Part shown: positions 44,103 through 52,026 of the stretch, in pieces
Position numbering within the stretch: position 1 is the stretch's first letter
How the letters are laid out: each line of letters starts with the position of its first letter
Origin: JAYFNU01 sp964460755
Lineage (GTDB): Bacteria > Bacillota > Clostridia > Oscillospirales > Ruminococcaceae
Reading direction: 5' to 3'
DNA: 57,054 nucleotides
Assembly: GCA_964460755.1 (NCBI GenBank)
Contig: CAYWQL010000010.1
Span: forward strand, 1-57,054
Made by a program: the position numbers and the translations under genes
Notes under the pieces: model-generated
What the model saw: the letters and a program-made list of their open reading frames with translations, nothing else
Told to the model about the DNA's origin: nothing
The model's database searches: none

Positions 44103-44993
44103 ATGCAGGTTATCGTCGGCGCGAACGGATATCTGGGCTCCTACATCGTAAAAAATATACTTGAAAAAACAACCGACAATATAATAGCGACCTGCCGAGA
44201 CGCAGAAAACGCCTTTACTGATGACCCCCGCGTAAAGTGGGTTTCGTGCGATATCGAAAATGAAAAGGACAGGCTTTCGCTTGCTTCACTCATCAACTCG
44301 CAGGAAGAAAGGTGTAACGTCTGCTTCCTTGCGGCGTATCACCACCCCGACGCGGTTCAGCAAAATCCGGGAAAAGCGTACAACATTAACGTCACGATTT
44401 TGGACGAAATTCTGTCTTCACTCACAAACGTTCGCTGTCTTTTTTATCCCTCGACCGACAGCGTTTACGGCAACAGCGAGAACCGACATCACTTTAAGGA
44501 AAACGACCCCCTTCGTCCCGTCAATATATACGGCGAGCAAAAGGCTAAAGCCGAGGCGGTCGTCAACTCTCACGGCTTTAACGTCGTGCGGTTTCCTTTT
44601 CTTATCGGCGCAAGCCTTCTTCCGCACAAAAAACACTTCTATGATATTATCGCCGAAAGCATATTGAGCGAAAAGCCGTTCGAGCTTTTTTCTGACTCTT
44701 TGCGCTCATCGCTCGACTTTAACGGCGCTGCGGCTATTTTGTTGAGCCTTATAGATAATTACAGCGACGAAATGCCGAAAATATTAAATCTTTCGGGCGA
44801 CGACGACCTTTCAAAATACGACGTCGGACTGATGATAGCAGAAAAAATCGGCGCCGACAAAAAATATGTCGTTCCCATTTCCCTTTCCGACGGCGGCGAA
44901 ATATTCAAGACCGAACGGGCAAAATCGACGCTTATGGACAATACGCTTGTGAAAAAAGTGTTAGGTCTTGATGAAATCAAAATTAACCTTTGA
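44103..44993 (+). CDS. extended SDR-family sugar-nucleotide reductase or epimerase
   Basis: 296 aa. NAD(P) loop VIVGANGYLGSYI (3-15), substrate/catalytic motifs STDSVYG near 118 and YGEQK near 141 (Tyr-Lys pair). It resembles RmlD- and GDP-sugar 4-reductase-like proteins. In this operon, following a GDP-mannose/heptose dehydratase, the natural role is reduction of the 4-keto intermediate to GDP-6-deoxyheptose. The exact reaction is an inference. Starts 2 nt after the glycosyltransferase stop. Confidence 0.82.
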   Translation: MQVIVGANGYLGSYIVKNILEKTTDNIIATCRDAENAFTDDPRVKWVSCDIENEKDRLSLASLINSQEERCNVCFLAAYHHPDAVQQNPGKAYNINVTILDEILSSLTNVRCLFYPSTDSVYGNSENRHHFKENDPLRPVNIYGEQKAKAEAVVNSHGFNVVRFPFLIGASLLPHKKHFYDIIAESILSEKPFELFSDSLRSSLDFNGAAAILLSLIDNYSDEMPKILNLSGDDDLSKYDVGLMIAEKIGADKKYVVPISLSDGGEIFKTERAKSTLMDNTLVKKVLGLDEIKINL

Positions 44994-45003
44994 GGAGAAG
45001 CAT

Positions 45004-46299
45004 ATGACGGCAGTTATTATGGCTGGGGGCAAGGGCACGCGAATAGCCTCCCTCGACGACACTGTGCCTAAGCCGATGATTAAGGTCTGCGGCAAGCCTA
45101 TTTTAGAGCACGGAATAAGCTGTCTTAAAGAAAACGGCATAACCGATATCGTCATAGTAACCGGCCATCTCGGCGAGCAAATTCCCGCATACTTTGGCGA
45201 CGGTAAAGCCTTCGGAGTAAATATAAGCTATTTTCACGAGAGCGAGCCGCTCGGAACGGCGGGAGCGCTTTTTTATCTGAAGGACAAGCTTAAAGAGGAT
45301 TTTCTTCTTCTTAACGGCGATATCGTTTATAACGTCGACTTCTCGCGTATGATTGCCTTTCACAAGGAAAAACACGCGACTGCGACCCTTCTTTCTCACC
45401 CCAACAGCCACCCGTATGACAGCGCAATCCTTGTAACCGACGAAAACGCAAAAGTTACAGCTTGGCTTAACAAAGAGGACGAGCGGCACGACTGCAAAAA
45501 TCGCGTCAACGCCGGTATTCATCTGCTTTCTCCGTCGACGCTTTCCTGCCTTTGCGATGGGAAGAAAACCGACCTTGACCGCGATATACTAAAGCCCCTC
45601 GTTTCACAAGGCGGAGTATACGCTTACGATTCTCCCGAATACATCTTCGACGTCGGCACCCCCGAGCGCCACGCCAAGGTAAGCGATGATATTCTTTCGG
45701 GCAGGGTTGAACAAAGAAACCTTAAAAATAAACAAATCGCCGTTTTCGCCGACCGCGACGGCACACTCAACGTCGAGGCGGGCTTTGTTTCAAGCCCCGA
45801 CCAGATAGAGCTTATTGACGGCGTCGCCGAAGCGGTCGCCCGCGTGAACGCGAGTGAATATCTTTTAATCGTCGTCACCAACCAGCCCGTTATCGCGCGG
45901 GGCGACTGCGATTTTGACGGGCTTCGCAAAATTCACGACCGACTTGAAACCCTTCTCGGAAAAGAGGACGCTTATATAAACGACCTTTTCTTTTGCCCCC
46001 ATCACCCCGACAGCGGCTTTGAGGGGGAACGAGCGGAATACAAAATCCCCTGTGAGTGCAGAAAGCCTGCGGCGGGTATGATTTTTGAGGCGGCAAAAAA
46101 ATACAACATCGACCTTTCGCGCTCCTATATGATAGGCGACCGTGAAAGCGACGTGCTTTGCGGAATAAACGCGGGCTGTACGCCTGTTTTTATAGGCAAC
46201 GAAAAAAAACTTGATAACGTAAGCGAAAAGGTCGCCTGCGTCAAATCCTTTTCTCAGTTTGTTAACGATATCCTAAGCTTAAACAGTGAGGTGAAATAA
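45004..46299 (+). CDS. bifunctional heptose-1-phosphate guanylyltransferase / heptose-bisphosphate phosphatase
   Basis: 431 aa, two enzymes in one chain. Residues 1 to about 230 are a sugar nucleotidyltransferase (MTAVIMAGGKGTRIASL, KPMIKVCGKPILEH, LLNGDIVYN) of HddC type. From about 242 a HAD-IIIA phosphatase of GmhB type begins (FADRDGTLNVEAG), with the zinc loop cysteines and His in FFCPHHPDSG and PCECRKPAAG, and ending MIGDRESDVLCGINAG. It would dephosphorylate D-glycero-alpha-D-manno-heptose-1,7-bisphosphate and then load GMP. GAGGAG precedes ATG 45004. Fusion of consecutive steps supports the assignment. GDP versus another nucleotide is inferred from the neighbouring dehydratase. Confidence 0.87.
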   Translation: MTAVIMAGGKGTRIASLDDTVPKPMIKVCGKPILEHGISCLKENGITDIVIVTGHLGEQIPAYFGDGKAFGVNISYFHESEPLGTAGALFYLKDKLKEDFLLLNGDIVYNVDFSRMIAFHKEKHATATLLSHPNSHPYDSAILVTDENAKVTAWLNKEDERHDCKNRVNAGIHLLSPSTLSCLCDGKKTDLDRDILKPLVSQGGVYAYDSPEYIFDVGTPERHAKVSDDILSGRVEQRNLKNKQIAVFADRDGTLNVEAGFVSSPDQIELIDGVAEAVARVNASEYLLIVVTNQPVIARGDCDFDGLRKIHDRLETLLGKEDAYINDLFFCPHHPDSGFEGERAEYKIPCECRKPAAGMIFEAAKKYNIDLSRSYMIGDRESDVLCGINAGCTPVFIGNEKKLDNVSEKVACVKSFSQFVNDILSLNSEVK

Positions 46300-46301
46300 T
46301 C

Positions 46302-47279
46302 GTGCTTATTGTCCAAACACCCTTTCGTATGTCCTTCTTCGGCGGCGGCACAGATATCCCGGAATACTACGAGCAATACGGCGGTAAGGTGCTTTCGACC
46401 ACCTTCGACAAATACTGTTATCATACTGTGCGTTATTTTCCTCAGTTTTTCCCCTATAAAAATCAACTGACCTATTCAAAAATCGAGCGCTTCGAAAACG
46501 CGAACGAGGTTGAGCACCCCGCCGTTCGCGAGATACTTAAATATCTCGAGGTTGACAAGGTTCAAATCACCTACGACGCCGACCTGCCCGCACGGTCGGG
46601 CCTTGGCACGAGCTCATCGTTTGCCGTCGGTCTTCTCAACGGGCTTCATTCACTAAAAGGCGAATTTGTCGACAAGATGACCCTCGCTAAAGAGGCGATT
46701 TATGTTGAGCGTACCCTTTGCAAGGAGGACGGAGGCGTTCAAGACCAGCTTGCCGCCTCTTTCGGCGGACTCAATAAAATGAGTTTCTCCTCCGATGGCT
46801 TCGAGGTCAACCCCGTCGTCGTAAAGTCCGAGCGTAAAAAACAGCTTAACGACAATCTTATGCTTTTTTTTACTGGCTTCGTGCGCTTTTCGGGCGACGT
46901 AATGTGTGAACAAATAAAGAAGGCTAAAAAAAATACAGCCGACCTTAAGGAAATGGCGGCGATGGTCGACGAGGGCGAGCGCATACTCGTCGGAAGCGGC
47001 GACCTTGGAGATTTCGGGCGGCTTCTCAATCACAGCTGGCAGCTCAAGCGTTCGCTTTCGAACAATGTCACAACCGACGCTATCGACGATATATATGACC
47101 GCGCAAGAAAAGCGGGCGCAATCGGCGGAAAGCTTCTTGGCGCGGGCGCGGGCGGCTTTATGCTTCTTTATGTTGAACCGGAAAAACAACAGTCGGTCAA
47201 GGACGAGCTTCAGAACTTTATGAGCATTCCCTTTGAGTTTGAAAACAGCGGCACAAAGGTCATCTACTATAAATTATAA
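46302..47279 (+). CDS. hddA: D-glycero-D-manno-heptose 7-phosphate kinase (GHMP family)
   Basis: 325 aa. GHMP-kinase hallmarks: PFRMSFFGGGTDIPEYY at the N-terminus, ATP loop LPARSGLGTSSSFAVG near 96, and a C-terminal GAGAGGFMLLYV. Closest recognised type is HddA, which makes heptose-1,7-bisphosphate in the alpha configuration on the way to GDP-heptose. The start is GTG with GAGGTG 8 nt upstream, and it is coupled to the previous gene. L-fucose or other sugar kinases of the same family are less likely given gmhA and the phosphatase alongside. Confidence 0.88.
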   Translation: MLIVQTPFRMSFFGGGTDIPEYYEQYGGKVLSTTFDKYCYHTVRYFPQFFPYKNQLTYSKIERFENANEVEHPAVREILKYLEVDKVQITYDADLPARSGLGTSSSFAVGLLNGLHSLKGEFVDKMTLAKEAIYVERTLCKEDGGVQDQLAASFGGLNKMSFSSDGFEVNPVVVKSERKKQLNDNLMLFFTGFVRFSGDVMCEQIKKAKKNTADLKEMAAMVDEGERILVGSGDLGDFGRLLNHSWQLKRSLSNNVTTDAIDDIYDRARKAGAIGGKLLGAGAGGFMLLYVEPEKQQSVKDELQNFMSIPFEFENSGTKVIYYKL

Positions 47280-47295
47280 TTCGAGGTAAATTGCT

Positions 47296-48309
47296 ATGGC
47301 GAAAAAAGCGTTAATTACCGGTATGACGGGAATGGTAGGCTCCCACCTTGCCGATTATCTTTTGGAAAACACCGATTGGGATATCCACGGAATGCAGCGT
47401 TGGAGAAGTCCGCTTGACAACATAATGCACCTTATGGAAAGAATAAACGGCGGCAATCGCGTCTTCGTACATTACGGCGACCTCAACGACCAGGGCTCGC
47501 TTTTAAAGGTGCTTGACGAGGTAAAGCCCGACTACATTTTTCACCTTGCCGGGCAAAGCTATCCCCTTACAAGCTTCACAGCGCCTATTGACACCCTTAA
47601 CACCAACATTCTGGGCACCTGCCGCCTTCTTGAAGGGGTTCATCTTCTCAATCAAAATCCTGTTATTCACGTCTGCGCCTCGTCCGAGGTTTTCGGCCGA
47701 GTTTCGGCGGACAAGCTTCCCATAAACGAAGAATGCGGCTTTCAGCCCGCTTCCCCCTACGCCATATCTAAGGTCGGCACCGACCTTGTCGGGCGCTACT
47801 ACGCCGAAGCGTTTGGTATGACGGTTATGACGACCCGTATGTTCACCCACACAGGTCCTCGTCGCGGCGACGTTTTCCACGAATCAACCTTTGCCAAGCA
47901 AATCGCTATGATTGAAGCGGGGCTCGTTCCTCCCGTCGTCAAGGTTGGCAACCTCGACTCGCTGCGCACCTACGCCGACGTTCGCGACGCCGTTCGAGCC
48001 TACTATATGCTTCTTACCGTTAACCCTGTTAAGGGCGAGTATTACAATATCGGCGGTACGTATACCTGCAAGGTTGGCGACACGTTAAACGCCCTTATAT
48101 CTTATTCGACTGCGAAGGACGACATTAAAATCGAAATTGACCCCGCGCGCCTTCGCCCCATTGACGCCGACCTTCAGGTGCCCGACTGCTCGAAGTTCAC
48201 CGAGCACACGGGTTGGAAGCCTGAAATTCCGTTTGAGAAAACGATGCGCGACCTGCTTGATTATTGGCGCGGCAGAATAAAGACGACGGGAATGTATATC
48301 GACAGATAA
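47296..48309 (+). CDS. GDP-mannose/GDP-heptose 4,6-dehydratase-like SDR enzyme
   Basis: 337 aa. NAD loop ALITGMTGMVGSHLADYL (5-22), catalytic Ser-Tyr-Lys as SSEVFG and YAISK, and the dehydratase-typical MFTHTGPRRGD and TYADVRDAVRAYY. The early sequence GMQRWRSP resembles DmhA/WcbK-type GDP-D-glycero-D-manno-heptose 4,6-dehydratases as well as Gmd. Together with the heptose genes it suggests formation of GDP-6-deoxy-4-keto-heptose. GDP-mannose as substrate remains possible. Confidence 0.87.
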   Translation: MAKKALITGMTGMVGSHLADYLLENTDWDIHGMQRWRSPLDNIMHLMERINGGNRVFVHYGDLNDQGSLLKVLDEVKPDYIFHLAGQSYPLTSFTAPIDTLNTNILGTCRLLEGVHLLNQNPVIHVCASSEVFGRVSADKLPINEECGFQPASPYAISKVGTDLVGRYYAEAFGMTVMTTRMFTHTGPRRGDVFHESTFAKQIAMIEAGLVPPVVKVGNLDSLRTYADVRDAVRAYYMLLTVNPVKGEYYNIGGTYTCKVGDTLNALISYSTAKDDIKIEIDPARLRPIDADLQVPDCSKFTEHTGWKPEIPFEKTMRDLLDYWRGRIKTTGMYIDR

Positions 48310-48326
48310 AAATTTCGGAGGGCAAA

Positions 48327-48983
48327 ATGACAGCTTCTCTTACAGCGAAAACCAAAAGAATATTTGACGAATACGTTGAAAAGTATCCCTTTCTAAAGGA
48401 TATTTCAAACGAGCTTATCCTTGCCTTCAACACGATAGACAACGCGTATAAAAACGGCAAAAAGCTTTTAATCTGCGGCAACGGCGGAAGCTTCGCAGAC
48501 GCGGAGCATATCGTCGGCGAGCTTGGCAAAAAGTTCTGCATCGACCGTCCGCTTTCTGACGATAAAAAAAGGAAGCTCAATGAGCTTGGCGAAACGGGTC
48601 GATATTTGAGCGAAAAGCTTCAAGGCTCTCTTCGCGCAATTAACCTTGGTGCGCACCAGTCGCTTATGACCGCGGTCGCCAACGACACCGACGTTAAAAT
48701 CGCCTATGCCCAACAGCTTTCGGTCTTCGGCGACGAGGGAGACGCCCTTCTCGCAATAAGCACGTCGGGCAACTCGGAAAACATCCGTCTTGCGGTTACC
48801 GCCGCTAAGGGGTTCGGAATAACGACGATAGCCCTTACGGGAAAGGACGGCGGAAAGCTCCTTGGCGAAAGCGACCTGTGCATACGAGTTCCCGAGGAAA
48901 GGGTCTATTTTGTTCAAGAGAAACACATCATTGTCTATCACCTTATTTGCGCTATGCTTGAAGCGGAAAGGTGGGGCAAATGA
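48327..48983 (+). CDS. gmhA: sedoheptulose-7-phosphate isomerase
   Basis: First step of heptose synthesis: sedoheptulose-7-phosphate to D-glycero-D-manno-heptose-7-phosphate. 218 aa, SIS fold. Motifs: LICGNGGSFADAEHIVGEL near 48, STSGNSENI near 146, and a conserved insertion KFCIDRPLSDD, with VQEKHIIVYHLIC at the end carrying the active-site Glu/His. GGAGGG lies 4-9 nt before ATG 48327, so an in-frame start at 48264 is rejected. The stop overlaps the next start (ATGA). Confidence 0.9.
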   Translation: MTASLTAKTKRIFDEYVEKYPFLKDISNELILAFNTIDNAYKNGKKLLICGNGGSFADAEHIVGELGKKFCIDRPLSDDKKRKLNELGETGRYLSEKLQGSLRAINLGAHQSLMTAVANDTDVKIAYAQQLSVFGDEGDALLAISTSGNSENIRLAVTAAKGFGITTIALTGKDGGKLLGESDLCIRVPEERVYFVQEKHIIVYHLICAMLEAERWGK

Positions 48984-49339
48984 AGCTTATCGAAATAATT
49001 GAGCCGAATTTCGTATTTGAGGACGAGCGAGGGGGACTTGTTCAGCTTGTCCGCGAAGGATATAAGCAGGTGAACGTCGTTCGCTCGGTCAAGGGCGCGT
49101 TTCGCGGAAATCACTACCACGAGCACAACCGCGAAGCTTTTTATGTCATTGAAGGCTCATTCGTGCTCACCGCCGAAAAGGGCGGTCAAAAAGAGAATTA
49201 TACCTTTCACACGGGCGATATGTTCTTGATATACGAAAATGTAGTCCACAGCTTCGAGTATATTGAGGATACATTGCTTGTAAGTATGTACAATAACGGA
49301 GTTGAAACGCAAGACGGAAAGGATATCGTACAAGCTTAG
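48980..49339 (+). CDS. small cupin protein of sugar-nucleotide type
   Basis: 119 aa, single cupin barrel. Metal or substrate residues are visible in NHYHEHNREAFYVIEGSF (near 39-56) and GDMFLIYENVVHSFEY. Similar proteins act as 3- or 3,5-epimerases, or 3,4-keto isomerases, on nucleotide sugars (RmlC/FdtA-like). As last gene of the heptose operon it may epimerise the 4-keto heptose. Family placement is moderate and the reaction is unassigned. Starts within the gmhA stop. Confidence 0.75.
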   Translation: MKLIEIIEPNFVFEDERGGLVQLVREGYKQVNVVRSVKGAFRGNHYHEHNREAFYVIEGSFVLTAEKGGQKENYTFHTGDMFLIYENVVHSFEYIEDTLLVSMYNNGVETQDGKDIVQA

Positions 49340-49356
49340 CGCCGGCAAACAATAAG

Positions 49357-49386
49357 GCCGCGAGAATATCTCGCGGCTCTTTTTAT
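49357..49386. terminator. bidirectional terminator after the heptose operon
   Basis: 9-bp GC-rich stem GCCGCGAGA / TCTCGCGGC (49357-49365, 49369-49377) with loop ATA, then TCTTTTTATT. It also serves the convergent membrane-protein gene. Confidence 0.88.
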
Positions 49387-51131
49387 TGTTGTTTTTCCTT
49401 CTTTTTTATTAGTTTTGTTATCCCTTCCAATATAGGGATAAAGCCATAAATATAAAAGACAAGAAGTATCGCGCCAGCAGGGGCAAGGTACAAAAGATAC
49501 GTTCCGATACAGAAGCTTGAAACCTCAATATATGAAATCATCACTATTCGAAGTAACGCCGAAAGAAGGACTCCGAGCGCCACTACCGTCATAAGTCCCT
49601 GCGCCGAAAACTCCCTTTTGCGAAGCTCTGCAAGGGTTTTCTTTATATCCTTGCCCAAGCGCCAAAAGCCGAAGAAAAGAACTGCCCAAACAAGTATGCG
49701 GTATATCCAAACGATAATTTGAAAAACAATTTCCGCCGCAACATTCCACGGATAATAATCCGCCTCATTCGTCCCGGCTACCGCGGAATAGCTTGTTCTC
49801 GTGAAGATAAAGTCTTCATATGCCTTCGCCTGCTCGACAGACGCATAGCTTAAAGGCGCAAGCGACGAGGTCTGTTTAAAGAAAAGAAGCGTTCCGAGCG
49901 AGCTTAGCGTTTCCTTCGCCGTCGGCGCAAGATAAACATTATCATACGGTATGAGGGTTGCACTGAGTCCTGACAAAATGTTCTTGTTTGTGCTTGCAAG
50001 TTTTCCGTCCTCAAAAGCGTCGTTTATCTCCCGAGAAAGGCTTTCATAGAATTGCTCTGCCTTTGGCGCTGTGTCGGCAAGTCCCGCGTCAAACGCCGTT
50101 TTCCTTATCGCCCAAATAATTCCCGCGCTGTTATATTCGTCTGTTCCGAAGCCCTTTTTATACTCCTGCGTTTCCAAAAGGGACGAAAGCTTTTCGAAGG
50201 ACGAAACCTTTGCATAAACCTTCTGTCTCGCATTTTCACACAATAAAACGTGCTTGTGCGGAATATCGGTATCGGCTCTTACAAGCGCGGATATCGCGTC
50301 CTTGAACTCCTTGGACGTATAGTCGCTTATAACGAAGCGACCGTAATATTTATAGTTCATCGCCTTATATGCCGTCGTACAGCCAAAGAAAATTCCCACG
50401 GCAATAAGCGGCACGGCTATTCTCGCGGCAGTCTTTTTTATGCCCTCTTTTTTCAGCAGCGCAAAAACGAAATAAATAAGCGTCGCGCATATTCCGAAGG
50501 GTAATATCCAAACCGCGTCGTCCTTCGTAAGCCATGAAAGCCCAAGTCCTATCCCCGCCGCGACGGCATAGGCTATTGTGTATTTTACGGGCTTGTTTAT
50601 TCTCAGACAAACCCCGATTACGCCGGCGAAAAACAAAAGGCAAAGGCTGGGATAGATGTTGTCAATATAAACCCGTAGTGTAAACTGCGCCCAGCTATAC
50701 GGGCTGAACCACAGCACAAGAAAAGCAAAAAAGCTATGCAGCCTTTTTTTCAAAACAGGTGAAAGAGCGTTCATCATAACTACGCATACCACAAAATAAA
50801 GAAGCTGCCCACCGATGAGATAGGGTATATGAAGCAAATTTAAAAGCCAAAGCCAAACAGAAAAAAACATATGCTTCGCTATTGTAAACCAGCTGTAAGC
50901 TCCAAGCCAGTTTCCCTCTTTTATGCTGTTCGCCGCGTTGAACATAAGCTCGTCGTCAATCGGGGCTTCCCCCGGAAAAATCTGTACCATCTGACACGCG
51001 GTGAGAATAAGCTTTAAAACCGCCGCCACAAGGATGAGATAGGTAAGTGCCCTTCTGTCGATATCATGTATAAAGGCATATTTTACTGACGAGATAAGCT
51101 TTATCTTTTCGCTCTTTGGCTTTTTATTCAT
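49383..51131 (-). CDS. large multi-pass membrane protein, GT-C glycosyltransferase-like
   Basis: 582 aa with about ten to eleven membrane segments. The first external loop carries an acidic pair in APIDDELMF, as in GT-C enzymes that use lipid-linked sugars. A region of about 140 residues (roughly 275-415) is soluble and probably external. ATG 51131 with GGAGGAC upstream is preferred to an in-frame codon at 51206. It lies back to back with the heptose operon, so a role in assembling or decorating the same surface glycan is plausible. No family is recognised with certainty. Confidence 0.72.
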   Translation of the reverse strand: MNKKPKSEKIKLISSVKYAFIHDIDRRALTYLILVAAVLKLILTACQMVQIFPGEAPIDDELMFNAANSIKEGNWLGAYSWFTIAKHMFFSVWLWLLNLLHIPYLIGGQLLYFVVCVVMMNALSPVLKKRLHSFFAFLVLWFSPYSWAQFTLRVYIDNIYPSLCLLFFAGVIGVCLRINKPVKYTIAYAVAAGIGLGLSWLTKDDAVWILPFGICATLIYFVFALLKKEGIKKTAARIAVPLIAVGIFFGCTTAYKAMNYKYYGRFVISDYTSKEFKDAISALVRADTDIPHKHVLLCENARQKVYAKVSSFEKLSSLLETQEYKKGFGTDEYNSAGIIWAIRKTAFDAGLADTAPKAEQFYESLSREINDAFEDGKLASTNKNILSGLSATLIPYDNVYLAPTAKETLSSLGTLLFFKQTSSLAPLSYASVEQAKAYEDFIFTRTSYSAVAGTNEADYYPWNVAAEIVFQIIVWIYRILVWAVLFFGFWRLGKDIKKTLAELRKREFSAQGLMTVVALGVLLSALLRIVMISYIEVSSFCIGTYLLYLAPAGAILLVFYIYGFIPILEGITKLIKKKEKQQ

Positions 51132-51211
51132 CGTAGTCCTCCGAAAACCATAAATATCATACAAATACGACCTATATAATATACAATCAATTAATCTTTT
51201 TTGCAATAAAA

Positions 51212-51235
51212 AAGCGTTCCCGAAAAGGAACGCTT
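51212..51235 (-). terminator. terminator after the XRE-partner membrane gene
   Basis: 9-bp stem AAGCGTTCC / GGAACGCTT with a 6-nt loop, followed on the minus strand by TTTTTATTGC. Confidence 0.82.
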
Positions 51236-51258
51236 CTTGTTTTCATTAAAAATGACCG

Positions 51259-51702
51259 CTACATTTTTTTCTTGTAGCAAGCCTTCGCAATAAGCACCGC
51301 GATAACGGATACATACATTGAGCCTATTGCCACAAACGACGGGAGTATATAGCCGAGCCCTATGAAAAGAAACGCCATAACAAGACAACAACCTGCCGCG
51401 GCGAAATAGCCAACCGTTCCCGCCGCATTGGTAATGGCGATATTGCGCTCGTCCTTCTCCTCGATTTCCTTTTGCTTAAGCTTATCGGACGGCATAAAAA
51501 GCAAAACCAGAAACCCGACTATTCCGATAACCGCAAGGGTCGCGCCGAAGCCCGTAAACATACCCATAAGCATATCGTACGCGTGGGAATGCTCGACTTC
51601 GATAACAAACATTCCTAATGCGCCGAACGCGCCGGTCACAATTCCAATCGCCATAAATGACACAAACATAGTTTTGTTTAATCTAACAGTTTTAAATAAC
51701 AT
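51259..51702 (-). CDS. small four-helix membrane protein paired with an XRE regulator
   Basis: 147 aa. Hydrophobic segments near 13-34, 45-68, 95-116 and 120-140, with a charged cytoplasmic loop KLKQKEIEEKDERNIAITNAAG in the middle (shown in part: EEKDERNIAITNAAG). That loop resembles DUF2178-type membrane proteins often encoded beside small XRE regulators in Firmicutes. Function unknown. It is 16 nt downstream of the regulator, so they form one operon. Confidence 0.75.
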   Translation of the reverse strand: MLFKTVRLNKTMFVSFMAIGIVTGAFGALGMFVIEVEHSHAYDMLMGMFTGFGATLAVIGIVGFLVLLFMPSDKLKQKEIEEKDERNIAITNAAGTVGYFAAAGCCLVMAFLFIGLGYILPSFVAIGSMYVSVIAVLIAKACYKKKM

Positions 51703-51718
51703 AATCTTTTCTCCTCTT

Positions 51719-51916
51719 TTAGTCCTCTTCGTAAATAAAAATTTCTTCTACGGTCATATTGAAGTACCGCGCTAATTTAAACGCAAGCGTGATTGACGGG
51801 TTGTACCGCCCGTTTTCAAGCGAGCCTATCGTTTGTCGCGACACCTCAAGCGCGTCGGCAAGCTCCTCCTGCCTTATCCCGCGCTGTTTGCGAATTTCTT
51901 CAAGACGGTTTTTCAC
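51719..51916 (-). CDS. small XRE-family transcriptional regulator
   Basis: 65 aa, a single helix-turn-helix: NRLEEIRKQRGIRQEELADA then VSRQTIGSLENGRYNPS and FNMTVEEIF. The start is GTG 51916, with GGAGGTGA upstream; a longer reading to 51961 would cross the promoter. Proteins of this size are usually dimeric repressors of their own two-gene operon. Two copies of an AAAGTATACTTT-type palindrome flank its promoter. Confidence 0.88.
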   Translation of the reverse strand: MKNRLEEIRKQRGIRQEELADALEVSRQTIGSLENGRYNPSITLAFKLARYFNMTVEEIFIYEED

Positions 51917-51934
51917 GCCTTCACCTCCAAAAGC

Positions 51935-52006
51935 AAAATGGAAAGTATACTTTACATTCACTATAATACACCCTTTTCAGCAAATGTCAAGCATACTTTC
52001 CATTTT
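51935..52006 (-). promoter_or_regulatory. XRE operon promoter flanked by paired palindromic operators
   Basis: AAAGTATACTTT at 51942-51953 is a perfect palindrome. CAAGCATACTTT at 51988-51999 matches it at 10 of 12 positions. The wider words AAAATGGAAAGTAT (51935-51948) and ATACTTTCCATTTT (51993-52006) are exact inverted copies. Between them on the minus strand lie TTGACA (51985-51990) and TATTAT (51963-51968) with a 16-nt spacer. Autoregulation by the XRE protein is the obvious reading. Confidence 0.75.
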
Positions 52007-52026
52007 TGTTTTATGTTGTTTAAATT

